A DNA stretch of 64,000 bases from Dromiciops gliroides (GCF_019393635.1 NC_057861.1:59504532-59568531), one strand, 5' to 3'; positions 10,101 to 21,564 are shown, counted from the first letter of the stretch. Numbers and translations: made by a program. The notes: a model not told the origin generated them from the sequence alone.

Positions 10101-13100
10101 AAAATACCAATCTTGAAGACAAGATAAGGAGAGACAACTTAAGTATTTTAGATTTCTCAGAAATACATAACAAATTAAAAAGAACCCAATATGATAACAT
10201 AAGAAATAATAAAATAAAACTGCCTAGAATTTCTGAACACAGATTGAAAGAATCAACAGATCACCTTCAGATTGAAAAAAACAAATCCAAACTTGTGTTT
10301 CAAACTCCAAAGTTTAACAGTTCCACTAACAACAACTTCTTCCAGTGACCAGGAGAAAGCATTTCAAATATAAAGGAAAGGAAATTCAAATAACAAAAGA
10401 CTCTTCTGCACCCACCCAAAACAAGAGGAGAGGATGGAAAAATGTATTCCAAAAAGCAAAGGAGGTGAGGAGCTCAACCTGACTTACCCTATACTTTTGA
10501 GCCTAACCATTAGTGAAAAACACAAAAAGACATTCATTAAAAAAAAGATATTAAAAATATTCCAAGAGAGACAGCCAGACCAGAAGAAATTATTTGCTTC
10601 TTCAACCCTGCAGACAACAGAAATATAAGAAGAGTAAATAAATGCATCAACCAAGGACATCGATAACAAAACAATAGCAGAGAGACCATTAAGAGATTTA
10701 TTTTGAAATGCACACAAGAAGATAAGAGTGAAAGCAGAAGTCAAATAGAAATCATGGTGGAGAAATAGTACTGAAACTTCATGAACTAAGCCTCACAACA
10801 TCTCCCATACATATGAATTAATGATTATTTTTGCAAGACTAAATTACAGAACGAGAGGGTGTATAAGAGAGTGGAGATGTGACAAGTAAAACTAAATGTG
10901 TGGTGGCCTTAAATTAGAAGCTTTTAGCATCAGCCTTTGGGCATTAAGCATTTATTAAAACATAGTAAAGAGAGAACACATGGAGGTCAGAAAGTTTAAG
11001 AAGAAGCCTATCTACCCTAGGGTTCAGCCTGGCCTCCTTCTTCTCCTTCCCTTCTGCCACAAACGAGGTTCCAGCCACGGGGAAAACCAAACCAAACCAA
11101 AACAAAAAAAACCCCAGAGCCAGGGAGCCAGCCTTACTTCCTATTTCCTTCCCCCCTCCCCAGAAGAGGCTGTCTTTCAAGCTGATTGGTTAGATTGGTT
11201 CACTGGATTTTGGGGTGGTCTCATTGTTGAATTAAAAGTGCTTAGCTTCTGAGAACTATACCCTATTTAGGGCTGGCCAGGTGTGGTTTTGATTTAATTA
11301 ATTTTAAGTAGGTTCTCAGTCTCTCAGTCATTCTCACTTCATTCAATCTATTCTAAATCAATCTCCAGGTGGGGCCTTTGGGCATTTGCCAAATCCCATT
11401 ATTTTCTCACAGAGAGGAGATAGAAGGGAATATGTGATGTACCATCATTGAGTCAAAGGCTTACAATGAAGGTAAAATAGTATTTAATTGAGAGAGAAAA
11501 AAGAGAAGAATTAAATAACTAATGAGATAAAAATAGTCAAGAAAAAGAAACTAATAAGAAAACTCCAAAATTAGGGAAAGGAGTAATAAATGGGGCTTAA
11601 GGTGAGAAGAAGAGAACTGATGGGAACAAAACAGAATATAGAATAGAACAAGCTAAAATAGCTACAGAGATATAGTACTGTGTTTACAGAAGTAGAGGAA
11701 GAATCTTAACTTGGGGAAAAATATTTCAAGCAGATGGAGGAAAACATAAACCTAACACCCATAGCTTTAAATGTGAATGCAATAAACAATCCCATAAAAT
11801 AAGAAAAGAGTTACATATTGGATTAAAAAAAATCCTACAATCTGTTGTTTATAAAAAAATGCATTAAAAATAAAAATACAGATGGAATGAAAGTTACAAA
11901 CTAGAGAAAAATTTACTATGCATTAGGTGAACCTAAAAAAGTAAGACTTGCAATCAGATAACAAAAACAAACATTTCAAACATAAAAACTGATAAATAAG
12001 GAAATGAAATTATCCTAAAAGGAACCATGAGGACAGAAAATACCAATATTCAACTTATATCCTCCAAATAGCTTACCATCTAAATTCATAAAAGAAATGT
12101 GTACTGAGCTACAATAGGGCAAAGAGAATATCAAAATAGTGACTTGAGATTTCTATATCAATATTGACTCATATGTTCCCAATGCCTTAACATCTAAATT
12201 CATGAAGGAAATATGAACTGACCTGAAAGAAGACATAGTAATATAATAGTGGCAGGTGATTTCAATCTCATTCTATCAATTTTGGATAAACCCAAATGAA
12301 CAAAAGGCAATACACAGAACTGAATGATTGCTGGAGCTAATCAACTTATAGCATTTTCTAAAAAGACTACATGTATTTCTCAGCTATATGTGGAACTTTC
12401 ACTGATCATGTATTGGGGTACAGAGATATTTCAAAGAAATAGATAAAGTCAGAAATAGTAAATACATCTTTTACAGACATAATGCAATAAAATAATAATC
12501 AGTTCAGGAAGCACAAACAAAAAACACAGACCTAAGTGAAGCTTTAATGATAAAATGCTAAATAATGAGTGGGTCAAAGAACAAATTAAATAAACAATGA
12601 TTATATGAAAGAAAATGAAGCTAATATAGTCCTCAGTAGAGAAATCATATTCTTCTGACCACACATCAACAAAAAAGAAAGGATTGGTGAACTGAATATG
12701 CATTTAAAAATTAGAAAGACAACAAATGAATAGACTTAAAATAAGCATGAAAGGAAAGATAATAAAAATTAGAGAAGAAATAGACTGGAAAAAACCTATA
12801 AAAATGATAGATAAAACTAAAGTTTGGCTCTTGAAAAGACTAATAATAGTAATAAGCCTATTAGAGTAAAAAGAAGAGGGCAGAAAATAAAATCAACAAA
12901 ATTGGAAATAAACCTAGTGAAATCTCAACACAACCAAAAGAAACAAAAAGCATAATCAGAGCCCATTATTCACAGTTATATGTGAACAAAACTAATAATA
13001 TAAATAAAATAGAATACTTAAAAATATGAAATATTCAGATTAACAGAAAACTATGTAGAGATCTTAAATAAACTAATTTCAGAAAAAGGAAACAGGTAAA

Positions 13101-13985
13101 GGAAATACTCAAGGTTAAAAAAACCTGCTTTTGATGAATTTATAAGAAAATTTTATCAAATTTAAACAATAAGTACTAACAATACTACACAAATTATTCT
13201 CAAAAATTTAGAAAGAAAGCATCCAACAAAATGAGACAAATACATTTTTAATGCCTAAACCAGAGAAGGATAAAAGAAAGAATGAGAACTATAGACCAGT
13301 GTCATTAATGAATATTGATGAAAATTTAAAAAATAAAATCCTATCAAATAGATTACAGTCATTTATCAAAAAAGTCATTCATTATGACTTAGTTGAATTT
13401 TTACCAGTGATGCAAGAGTGATTCACCATTAGGAAAATAATCAACATAATTAATCATATTAAGAAAAAACATCCAAAATCATTATCATCTCAACAAATGT
13501 GGAAAAAGCCTTTGACATAGCATATAGTTCATTTATGCTAAAAAAACTTTATAAAACATAGATACAGAGAGACTCTTTTAAATATCATACAAAGTATCTA
13601 TCTGAAACTCAAAGCAAGCATAATATGCAATGAGGCCAAACTAGAACCATAAATACAGGAGTAAATCAAGGATGTTCACTCCTCCCATTATTGTTTGATA
13701 TAGTTCTGAAAATGCTAACAATAACAAGGGACTAGCAATAAGACAAGGGAAAGAAGTTAATGGCATAAAGATTAAAAGGACATAAAACTGTCAATGATAT
13801 AGTGGTTTACCTTGAAATTCCTAGGGAATCAGCAATGATACTAATTTGAGACAACAGCTTCAGCTTTTTTATTCACAAAATAAAACTTCAAATATCAATT
13901 GCATTTCTATGTAATAATAATAAAATCCAAGAACCTGTAATAGAAAGGGAAATCTCATTCCAAATAACCACAAAATGTATAATGT
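10101..13985 (+). repeat. Old L1 with ORF2 relic, split by an LTR
   Basis: From 11760 on the order follows an L1 ORF2. ATAAAACTAAAGTTTGGCTC near 12810 lies in the segment before the RT. Near 13290 the frame recalls NYRPVSLMNID. Near 13670 a GCSLPPLLFDIVLKML-like stretch marks the RT. Near 13800 the FADD-box region reads as DIVVYLEIPRES. The 5' part at 10101-10760 is A-rich and less sure. Many stops are present and the element is very old. It ends abruptly near 13985 without a 3' untranslated region. Confidence 0.7.
10899..11411 (-). mobile_element. Solo LTR, fossil retrovirus-like element
   Basis: On the minus strand it runs from TGTGAGAAAATAATGGGATT (end 11411) to a CA-type end near 10899, with an AATAAATGCTTAATGCCC polyadenylation region. 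The copy at 27661-28190 has the same ends and layout. No internal sequence adjoins either copy, so both look like solo LTRs. This one lies inside the old L1. Confidence 0.75.
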
Positions 13986-13989
13986 GTTT

Positions 13990-14345
13990 CAATATGGGGC
14001 TAGTTTTCAGATAAGACATATGGGTTGCTTGAGATGTGTAATTGTGAAAAAACTCCTTGCATCAATTTTTGCATCTGATTAGGTTTCTGACCAGCATAAA
14101 CTATGTCCTTAGTTAATGGTCTCTAAGCAACAGGTAGAGGTGGTCTAGCTTTCCATTAACTCAGGGCTAAGTTCAAACAATGCCAAAAAAGTTTCCCCAC
14201 AATTCTCATAATTGAATAAAATTTTCTCACAAGACAGAAATTGGACTAGACCCATAATTAAATAGAGAACTGAGCTAGATACAGAATTGAGGTACAAGAT
14301 GGAGTCAGTTTGGTTTACTCAATCCCCACAATTCCCTCAGTAGAA
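13990..14345 (-). mobile_element. Possible LTR fragment, fossil
   Basis: The reverse complement contains GACTCCATCTTGTACCTCAA and TTCTGTCTTGTGAGAAAATT, which are words common near retroviral LTR ends. No clear terminal repeat or duplication was found, so the call is weak. Confidence 0.35.
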
Positions 14346-14539
14346 AAGCACTAGAACAAGGAATCATGATAACTGGTTCAGTGCTCTACCCATCATGTCA
14401 CATTGCAACCTGTTCAGGTCAAGAGGGGAACAGACTGACTTCATGTGACACTAGGGAAGACTCATTGGCAAGCTTCTCCCACAGCATTGGGACTGTTGTC
14501 TCAGATGAGGGTGCTTAAGCCAAGGAGGATATCTCACAG

Positions 14540-15481
14540 TCACAGAGACAGGCCTGGTTTCCTGGTGAGGAGCATCCTCAGCGCTCCTTTCATGTCCTTG
14601 TTCCTTAGGCTATAGATGAAAGGGTTCATCATGGGGGTGACCACAGTGTACATCACAGCTGCAGCAGTGTCCTCTTGGACTGTGTGGGTGGATGTGGGGC
14701 TGAAGTACACTCCAATGAGTGTTCCATAGAACAGAGACACCACAGTGAGGTGGGAACCACAGGTGGAGAAAGCTTTCTGCTTCCCACTGGTGGATGGGAT
14801 CCTCAGCACCGCCATGAAGATGCGTGTGTAGGAGATCAGAATGCCAATGAATGGGGTGATAATTGGCAGTGCTCCCACTGTGTAGACCATCAGGTCATTG
14901 ATGAAGGTGTCTGAGCAGGCTAACTTCAGCAGGGGACTCAGGTCACAGAAGAAATGAGGGATTTCATTGTGGCCACAGAATGAGAGTCGGGTCAGCAAGA
15001 CAGTATGTGTGAGAGCATTAACAAAGGCTGAGAACCAAGACATTGAAAGCATAAGGACACAGACCCTTGGTGTCATGACTGTGCTGTAGTGGAGTGGGGC
15101 ACAGATAGCCACATAGCGGTCATAAGCCATGGTGGTGAGGATGAAACTGTCTATTCCAGCAAACCAGATGAAAAAGAACACTTGTGTCAGGCACCCAGAA
15201 TATGGAATCATCTTATTCCCAGACACATGATTTGCCAGCATTTTGGGTACAGTGGTGGATGTAAAGCAGATGTCAACCAGGGACAAGTTGCTTAGGAAGA
15301 AGTACATGGGAGTGTGGAGGTGAGAGTCAGTTCTGATGGCCAGTATGATGAGCAGGTTCCCCAGCCCTGTGATCAGGTACATGAGCAGGAATACCAGGAA
15401 CAGGAGTCTCTCCTGTTCTGGCTGGTCTGAAAGGCCCAGGAGGATGAACTCAGAGATTCTAGAATAATTTCCTCCTTCCAT
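14540..15481 (-). CDS. Olfactory receptor, class II, family 1/7-like (unit 1)
   Basis: This is an intact 313-residue seven-transmembrane odorant receptor encoded in one exon, the usual length for the family. It would act in the membrane of olfactory neuron cilia, coupled to the olfactory G protein. Visible marks: an N-glycosylation site NYS at residues 5-7; GN at 41-42 in TM1; LHTPMYFFLSNLSLVDIC at 55-72; conserved Cys97 and Cys179; MAYDRYVAIC at 118-127 at the end of TM3; SY at 217-218; KAFSTCGSHLTVV at 236-248 in TM6; and PMMNPFIYSLRN at 283-294 in TM7. SLVDICFTSTTVPKML is typical of the family 1/7 group. The start is supported by a splice acceptor four bases upstream. The predicted first exon is about 7.9 kb away, near 23.4 kb. 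The ligand and exact subfamily cannot be told. Antisense frames inside it are shadows. Confidence 0.97.
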   Translation of the reverse strand: MEGGNYSRISEFILLGLSDQPEQERLLFLVFLLMYLITGLGNLLIILAIRTDSHLHTPMYFFLSNLSLVDICFTSTTVPKMLANHVSGNKMIPYSGCLTQVFFFIWFAGIDSFILTTMAYDRYVAICAPLHYSTVMTPRVCVLMLSMSWFSAFVNALTHTVLLTRLSFCGHNEIPHFFCDLSPLLKLACSDTFINDLMVYTVGALPIITPFIGILISYTRIFMAVLRIPSTSGKQKAFSTCGSHLTVVSLFYGTLIGVYFSPTSTHTVQEDTAAAVMYTVVTPMMNPFIYSLRNKDMKGALRMLLTRKPGLSL

Positions 15482-15484
15482 TGG

Positions 15485-15525
15485 TCTATTGGGAAGTACA
15501 TGTGGGAAGGAGATAAAAAAAAGAA
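15485..15525 (-). promoter_or_regulatory. Splice acceptor for OR unit 1 coding exon
   Basis: The reverse complement shows a pyrimidine tract and CTTCCCAATAG, then ACCA and the ATG. The exon would start at 15485. The same arrangement occurs in the other two OR genes, which supports a spliced non-coding 5' exon. Confidence 0.8.
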
Positions 15526-15594
15526 TTTAAAGCGTTCAACTGAAAAATGTTCTCATGAATGAGATGTCAGTTTTAATTCATTAAGTTTCAATCA

Positions 15595-16090
15595 ATGAAT
15601 CAATAAGCATTTATTAAGCACCTATTATGTGCCAGGTACCTAGGATACAAAAACAAAAAATGAAAGTGTCTTTGCTGTCAAGGAATTTACTTGGCTTTAG
15701 GGGAGACAAATTGTTCATAATGTGCATGTATGTTTATGTAGATGAATAAAAATCAATGTAGGGATTTCATTTAATATAAGGTAGTTTGGGAGGTGGGGCT
15801 TTAAAAGTTGGAGGTTCAGTAAATGTTTTGGGTAGAAGGTGTAGAGCAAGGTCTTGAAAGAAGTGAATGATTCTATGAGGCAAAGGTGAGGAGAGAGTGC
15901 ATTCCAGGCTGCTGTGGACACAGAGATGGGAAATTGAGAGCCTTGATGCAAGAGAAGGCCAATTAGGCTGGATTGTTGAAACTAGAAAGGGGAGTAATGT
16001 GTGATGATGCTGGAAAGACAGGTTTAGGTCAAGTTGTGAAGGTCTTTGTTTGTCAAACAGAGGGTTTATATTTTATCTTAGTATAAGAGG
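15595..16090 (-). repeat. L2 LINE 3' end
   Basis: It begins with the antisense L2 3' end (AATAAGCATTTATTAAGCACC, TATGTGCCAGGTACC). It then continues into antisense C-terminal coding sequence (GAGAGAGTGCATTCCAGGCT, AAGGTCTTTGTTTGTCAAAC). Confidence 0.85.
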
Positions 16091-16104
16091 TATGGGGTAT
16101 ACTC

Positions 16105-16372
16105 AGTTTGGGAGGTAGCTAGGTAGCTAGGTAGCTCAAGTGGATGGAACACTGGGCCTGGAGTCAGGAAGACCTGAGTTCAAATCCAGCATCAGATATT
16201 CACTAGCTGTGTTACCCTGGGCAATTCACTTAACCTCTATTTGCCCTAATCCACTGGAGAAGGAAATGGCAAACCACTCCAGTACCTTTGCCAAGAAAAG
16301 CCCATATACAGTATTGATGTGCTATGGCCCATGGAGTTATGAAGAGTTAGACATGACTGAACAATAACAGAT
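16105..16372 (+). repeat. Long tRNA-type SINE
   Basis: The head GGAGTCAGGAAGACCTGAGT is followed by CACTGGAGAAGGAAATGGCA and an end with ATGACTGAACAATAACAG. A small (GGTAGCTA)n stutter precedes the head near 16117-16137. Confidence 0.85.
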
Positions 16373-16479
16373 TTCTCCTTCCTGGGGGGAATGGACATAC
16401 AAAGCATGTCTGGTTCCAGTTCATGCAGGAGAGTGGGAAAATATGAAATATCACTTCTTATATTTTGAGATCTAAAATA

Positions 16480-16765
16480 TACAGGAAATTGCTAGTAATA
16501 TATGTAACAAAAAGGGCCACGCTCCATATTACAAGCTGTAAACAAAAAAGTTTTTAGAAGTATTATAACCCATCAATGAATGCATGAAAACTAGCTCTAA
16601 ATCAATAAAAGGAATAGAAATGCAAATAAAATTAACTCACACTCCGAAAATTGGCAGAGCTGAGTAAAAACAGTCATGGTCTATGCTGGAGAAGCTGTGG
16701 GAAAATAGGCATGTGGAAGCATTGTGAGCAGGGCTGTGTTTGTTTTCAATTTGGAATTATGCAAG
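16480..16765 (+). repeat. Old L1 3' relic in OR unit 1 intron
   Basis: It contains AAATCAATAAAAGGAATAGA, the block TTAACTCACACTCCGAAAAT, and TTTTCAATTTGGAATTATGC. A matching relic in the same orientation lies upstream of the other two OR genes (43640-44150 and 58500-59180), so the L1 inserted before the OR units duplicated. Confidence 0.75.
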
Positions 16766-16769
16766 AAAA

Positions 16770-16910
16770 AAGGGTAAGAGAAAGGGTGAGGTTATGAAGA
16801 GCCTTGGATGCCAAACAAAGGAGTTTGCATATGTTACTGGCTGTAATAAGGAGCCACTGCAGTTCATTGAGTAGGGAGATGTCAAAAATCACCTTGGTGA
16901 GAATAGTGCA
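16770..16910 (-). repeat. L2 LINE fragment
   Basis: Antisense L2 words include GGTTATGAAGAGCCTTGGAT, GGAGCCACTGCAGTTCATTG and AGTAGGGAGATGTC. Confidence 0.75.
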
Positions 16911-17389
16911 CATACCAGCAGCCTAGATTTGTGCATGACATAACTAATTGCTTTTCTTTATCCAAAGCTAAGATTCACTCTGGAGGGGTGATTTCAGAAG
17001 TGATTGTGGTATAAAGACAAAAGGTCAATATGGATGTTTTTTTTCAAAAAGTTGCTTTAAGGGAACATTTTATGATGTTTACCACGGGCACACAAAATGC
17101 TAGTTAAAGCTCTGCTGGCTCTCAAATGTTCAGTGAGCAGAGAGCATGCTCTGACAATTTCAAGATAGAAAAGCTTCAATTATAGGTCAGGTAATGTGAT
17201 ATATGTATGTTGTCTAGGGGACTAGATAATTTGAGTTTAAATAGTCTCTTCACTAGGTTGGTCATAGGATGCTGAAGATCATCTCTGAAGTTAGGCATGG
17301 ATTGTGATCAGTGGAGGAAGTGTAACATACAGGAAACGACAATGCCCCAAAGCATTATAGTATATCAAGACACACACACACACACACAT
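16911..17389. other. OR unit 1 intron, paralogous spacer
   Basis: It is mostly unassigned. AGCTAAGATTCACTCTGGAG near 16968 resembles AATCTAGGGTTCAGTCTGGA near 59618 in unit 3, so this stretch is part of the duplicated unit. A short (AC)n tract lies at 17371-17387. Confidence 0.5.
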
Positions 17390-17690
17390 CAAGTCATTCA
17401 CTGAGCATTTATTAAGTGATGACGATGTCTATGGTGCTGTGCTTAGTGGTAGGAATACAAGGAAAGGCAAAAAATAGTCCCTGACCTCCAGGAGCTCCAA
17501 GTCTAATGGGAGAGACAATATGCAAACAACTATATACAAACGAAGTATAGGCAGGGAAAACTGGAAGTAGACTTAGAGGGAAGGCACTATGGAGAAGAGT
17601 TAATATAAGGCAAAAAGAATAAAAGTAGTAGTGAGGATTAGTAAACCATGGGACAGAACAGCCCAAAAGCAAGCCAGTAAATAAGCCTAT
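17390..17690 (-). repeat. L2 LINE 3' end fragment
   Basis: The antisense L2 3' end (GAGCATTTATTAAGTGATG) is followed by AGTCTAATGGGAGAGACAAT and GGGAAGGCACTATGG. Confidence 0.8.
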
Positions 17691-17850
17691 TGCCTCAGAT
17701 GTCTATGGTAACATACAAAGTATGGCTAGTAGGAAAGATGAACTAGACATTCTGATGCTAGGATGCAAATTTGAAATCATAAGTATCTCTGAGACTTGGT
17801 AGGGTGGGTCCCATTGCTAAAATGTGACTTTGTAAAGGTATAATCTTACA
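17690..17850. other. Shared OR-unit intron block with octamer
   Basis: TGCTAGGATGCAAATTTGAA is followed by CTCTGAGACTTGGTAGGGTG. Matching blocks lie at 45890-46060 and 60700-60910. An ATGCAAAT octamer is at 17763-17770. It could be a duplicated enhancer-like element or just shared intron sequence; the sequence alone cannot decide. Confidence 0.55.
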
Positions 17851-17879
17851 CAAAAGGAAAAAAGAAATAAGAGGTTAGT

Positions 17880-17950
17880 GGTATACACACACAACACATT
17901 ACACACACACACACACATATACAATACATCCTTACATACATACATACACA
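17880..17950. repeat. (CA)n and TACA-rich simple repeat
   Basis: ACAC runs at 17883-17918 and TACATACATACA near 17935-17948 lie just left of the long inverted repeat. Confidence 0.85.
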
Positions 17951-17955
17951 TATAC

Positions 17956-18044
17956 AACCAAATGCTATCCACCATGTTTCCTCTACTTGGGTCTGAAATT
18001 TCCTCATATAAGTATATGTATATACAAGTATACAAGTATATAAG

Positions 18045-18076
<32 letters not shown>

Positions 18077-18104
18077 GAGGAAACATGGTGGATAGCATTT
18101 GGTT
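17956..18104. repeat. Perfect 31-bp inverted repeat with AT-rich loop
   Basis: The arm at 17956-17986 is the exact reverse complement of the arm at 18074-18104. The 87-base loop ends in an uninterrupted (TA)n tract at about 18041-18073. It could extrude as a cruciform. Perfect arms in old intron DNA point to a recent origin or gene conversion. Confidence 0.95.
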
Positions 18105-18259
18105 AAGCATCAGTGATGAAAGGGACACAATATTGTGGTTATATGCTATGGAACATCTTTGCAGAAAGATGAAATAGGTGAAGAGTTTGGAAAACTCATT
18201 ATAAACTTGTTTAGGAGGCATAAAATATGTATATACACTCACACATGTTATAATGGTAA

Positions 18260-19560
18260 TATTTTAACTTAAACCTATGGAGAAAACCTTAAAAATGTGG
18301 GGTGTGGTTTGCAATTTTGAACCTGATTACAATCACCAAGGAAGTAGAAATGATGGAAAATTTGAGAGAATGTGTGACCATCCTAATTTATAATTTGTGA
18401 GAATGAATGATAGGTAAGGTAGGCAATGTATGATGTATACCCTTGATTTTGGAAAAGCAACTTTCAAAAGGTTCATTAAGAATATGGTTTGTATCTCGTG
18501 GCCTAAAATCCTATTGGGCAAGGAGAAATAGGAAGATCTAAGGAATAAAATTCTTAAGGTTCAAATAGTTCTGATGAGATAGAAATGAAGTAGTTGTCTG
18601 AAGAGACCAAAAATGGTTCACTGAGAATACACCAACCACCTCAGATTTTTAAAAACTCTGGTCAGAACAGGGGCAGGAAATGGAGATTGAATATAAAAAT
18701 ATGCCTCAGTTCCTTAAGCTTTTTTGTTAGGAATGCTAGAGCTTAGAATGAGTTGAGCATAGTGGTATCAATCAATACTGAAAAAGACTTTTGAAGGTCT
18801 TTTTTGGAAAAGTCAAAAGAAGGGATGCTACTCATGGTGGATGGAATGATGAAAATGAATGATGGAGAGAAGGAAGAATTAATGAAATCTTGTTGGACTT
18901 TTTTCTTTTTCTGCCAAATTGCATGACCTTTAGACAAAGAATTAGTTCTATAGGCTAGAACCAGCATCCTTAAAATGGAGCTAAAAGTCAAGCAAAATGA
19001 GGGAATGGTTAGGGAGCATCTGGCTGCCCTTAGTCAATTCTCTAGTGACCAGATCAGGATGAACTACATCCCAGGGTCCCCAAATTCATAGGAGATATGA
19101 TTATTGAACTGCTGGTATTGATCTTTGAGAGATTATGGAGAATGAGAGAGTCCTGTGGCAACAGGACTGGGTAAAGAAAAATGTTCTGCTTATCAAATAA
19201 AGAAGACAGATTTTTGAACACTAAAGGATTTTGACCTTGAACTTTGATTACTCACCAAATTCTTAGGCATGATTGAAGAGATAGTTTATGGACATTCTGG
19301 AAGGGCAATAGTGATCATTTAGAGTTAGCATAACTTCATGAACAACACAAATCAGACAAAGCTCTTTTAATTTTTTTATCTTATTAATAGCATTCAAAAA
19401 GTTTCTCTTGCTATCATGGTGGACACCAAGGAGTAATGTTGGCTAGATGATTATATAACATCACACTCTAGTTTTAGATGCGATGAGCTCCCAATCATTG
19501 GAGTTATTAAAGTGGAAGTGACTCAGTAAAGTTTATCTTTTAAGATTTCAACTTTTCAGA
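18260..19560. repeat. Segment duplicated at 28230-29830 (intron copy 1)
   Basis: Long collinear similarity is seen with 28230-29830, for example GTTAGGAATGCTAGAGCTTAG versus ATCAGGAGTACTAGAGCTTAG, and GGATGAACTACATCCCAG versus GGATGAACTACATGCCAG. The similarity runs for more than 1 kb, is interrupted by SINEs in the other copy and matches no repeat family I know. It marks a tandem duplication of OR intron sequence. Confidence 0.8.
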
Positions 19561-19729
19561 GTTTTTTGAATCTTCATCCTGTCATCAACATATATGCTAT
19601 TCAAACACTTTCGAGGAGGGAAAGGGTAAAAGAAGATAGAAAATAAAATAAATATCATGGGGAATGAATAGGATAGAAGGAAACACAGCAATAGTAACTG
19701 GGAAAAAATCTGAAGCAAAGGCAAGAGCA

Positions 19730-19803
19730 ATGGAAGAAGAAGAAGAAGAAGAAGAAGAAGAAGAAGAAGAAGAAGAAGAAGAAGAAGATGATGATGATGA
19801 TGA
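19730..19803. repeat. (GAA)n then (GAT)n microsatellite
   Basis: About 19 GAA repeats run into about 5 GAT repeats. This gives a poly-serine frame on the minus strand, which is not a gene. Confidence 0.95.
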
Positions 19804-19950
19804 TAGCACTTACTTTGCTAGGCTATTGTGAAGAAAATTCTTTGTCAGGTATATGGTACTATATAAATGTAAGCTATTGTTGTTGCAATAATCAACCTCA
19901 TGAGTGTGTTGCAAGGAAATATCCCTTTAAAGTACCATATAAATGTAGTT
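19804..19950 (+). repeat. MIR/THER-like SINE tail
   Basis: ACTATATAAATGTAAGCTATTG and a second similar TACCATATAAATGTAGTTTAC resemble the 3' tails of MIR/THER-type SINEs. Confidence 0.5.
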
Positions 19951-19954
19951 TACT

Positions 19955-20400
19955 ATAAAAAAAAAGATGAGCAGGATGCTATCAGAAAAACCTGGAAAGA
20001 CTTACATGAGCTGATGCAAAGTGAAATGTACTGTATACAATAACAGCAATATTGTTAGATGATCTGCGAATGACAGTTATTTTCAGCAAATACAATGATC
20101 CAAGATGACTCTGAAGGACTTATGAAAAATGCAATCAATCTACAGAGAAATACCTGATGGTATCTGAATACAGATGGAAGTATATTTTATTGTTGTTAAT
20201 TTCTTTTTCTAAAGTTTTTTGGTCTGCTATGTTTTTCATGACTTCACATGTATAACATATTGAATTGCTTGAGTTTTTAAGGGGTGATAGAGAGGAAGGA
20301 AGAGAATTTGGAACACAAAGTTTTAAACATTGATGTTACAATTTGTAACATGTAGTATGTAAGGTGGGGAAAATTCTAAATAAATAAATATTTAAAACAC
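19955..20400 (+). repeat. L1 3' end fragment
   Basis: It is collinear with the younger L1 end at 44580-45090: AAAACCTGGAAAGACTTAC, TGATCCAAGATGACTCTGAA, then the G-rich stretch and AATAAATAAATATTTAAAAC at the tail. It is more diverged than that copy. Confidence 0.8.
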
Positions 20401-20699
20401 ATACGCTATTCTCTGGAGTGTCTTATCCCCCAATCTGATAAGTGTGTCATCTATGGCTTCACTCAACCATTGATAAAAATGTTGAGCAGACAAGAAACAA
20501 GGACAGAGGACTTATTTTCAGGTTTGTTATAGAGAGGACTCCTACTAAGGGATAAATTAGACTCCATGATCTCTTTGGGATCCTTCCCCTCTGAGTTTCT
20601 AATAGTGACCCCCATATTGATAGGGAAGGACCTTGATTTCTTAGAATGGATAATTACTTGTATGGACATTGGAGGAAGGGGCTGGGTTATGACTTTTAA

Positions 20700-20860
20700 A
20701 AAAAAATTTTTTGTTTTTGTTTTTTGGCAGGGCAATGGGGGTTAAGTGACTTGCCCAGGGTCACATAGCTAGTAAGTGTCAAGTGTCTGAGGCCGGATTT
20801 GAACTCAGGTATTCCTGAATCCAGGGCCAGTGTTTATCTACTGCGCCACCTAGCCGCCCC
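20700..20860 (-). repeat. SINE type B, first of two at one target
   Basis: It is flanked by CTGGGTTATGACTTTTAA at 20682-20699 and 20861-20878. The right copy is also the left TSD of the next SINE. Confidence 0.93.
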
Positions 20861-20879
20861 CTGGGTTATGACTTTTAAT

Positions 20880-21034
20880 TACAGTTTTTTTTTTTTTTTT
20901 GCAGGGCAATGAGGGTTAAGTGACTTGCCTAGGGTCACACAGCTAGTAAGTGTTGAGTGTCTGAGGCTGCATTTGAACTCAGGCCCTCCTGAATTCAGGG
21001 CCAGTGCTTTATCCACTACACCACCTAGCTGCCC
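20880..21034 (-). repeat. SINE type B, second at the same target
   Basis: It is flanked by CTGGGTTATGACTTTTAAT at 20861-20879 and 21035-21053. Two SINEs of the same type and orientation have therefore used one target sequence in turn. Confidence 0.93.
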
Positions 21035-21059
21035 CTGGGTTATGACTTTTAATGTCTCT

Positions 21060-21310
21060 CACATCTCTGAGAAGCTTTAATAATATCATTATTATCATCA
21101 TGGTAGCTGACTCCAATACAATACTTAGACATTAGCAACATATTTCACATCCTGAGGTTCTATGAAATATCTATGAGAGATCTTTTTTCATTTGGTCCTC
21201 ACAACAACCCCATGGTTAGTACACTTGTATTAATATAGGTATTGTTATCCTCGTTTTACTAAAGAAGAAACTTACACTAAAAGATAAAGTGATTTTATCT
21301 TTAACATAAT
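21060..21310 (-). repeat. MIR-like SINE relic
   Basis: It shows a decayed antisense MIR order: TAATATCATTATTATCATCA, CTCACAACAACCCCATGG, then ATTGTTATCCTCGTTTTACT. Confidence 0.5.
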
Positions 21311-21564
21311 GTTTCTTTTTTTTTAAAACAGTGTATTTATTTTTTCACATTAACATTTTTTTTTTTGTATCCTGGAATTTTTTAGAAGTAAGGCGAAGTC
21401 TACAGATCCTTCTCACAAGGTTTTAAAATTGATCAAATAATGGAATGAAATGCTAAATTTCATTTAGAGGTTGGTGAAAATAAAGATGTGATTTTTTTCC
21501 TGTTCAAGCTTACAGACTTGAAATCTATCCATGGACCCCTAGGTTAAAAACCCCTGCTATAAAC

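Noticed and set aside
14675-14914. Plus-strand frames inside the OR genes (also at 15089, 42601, 42824, 43153, 58086)
   Set aside because: They are antisense shadows of strong minus-strand coding sequence.
17878-18242. Frames of 99 and 141 residues
   Set aside because: They run through CA/TA repeats and the inverted repeat; composition is simple-sequence.
19597-19809. A poly-serine protein on the minus strand
   Set aside because: It is a translation of the (GAA)n/(GAT)n microsatellite.
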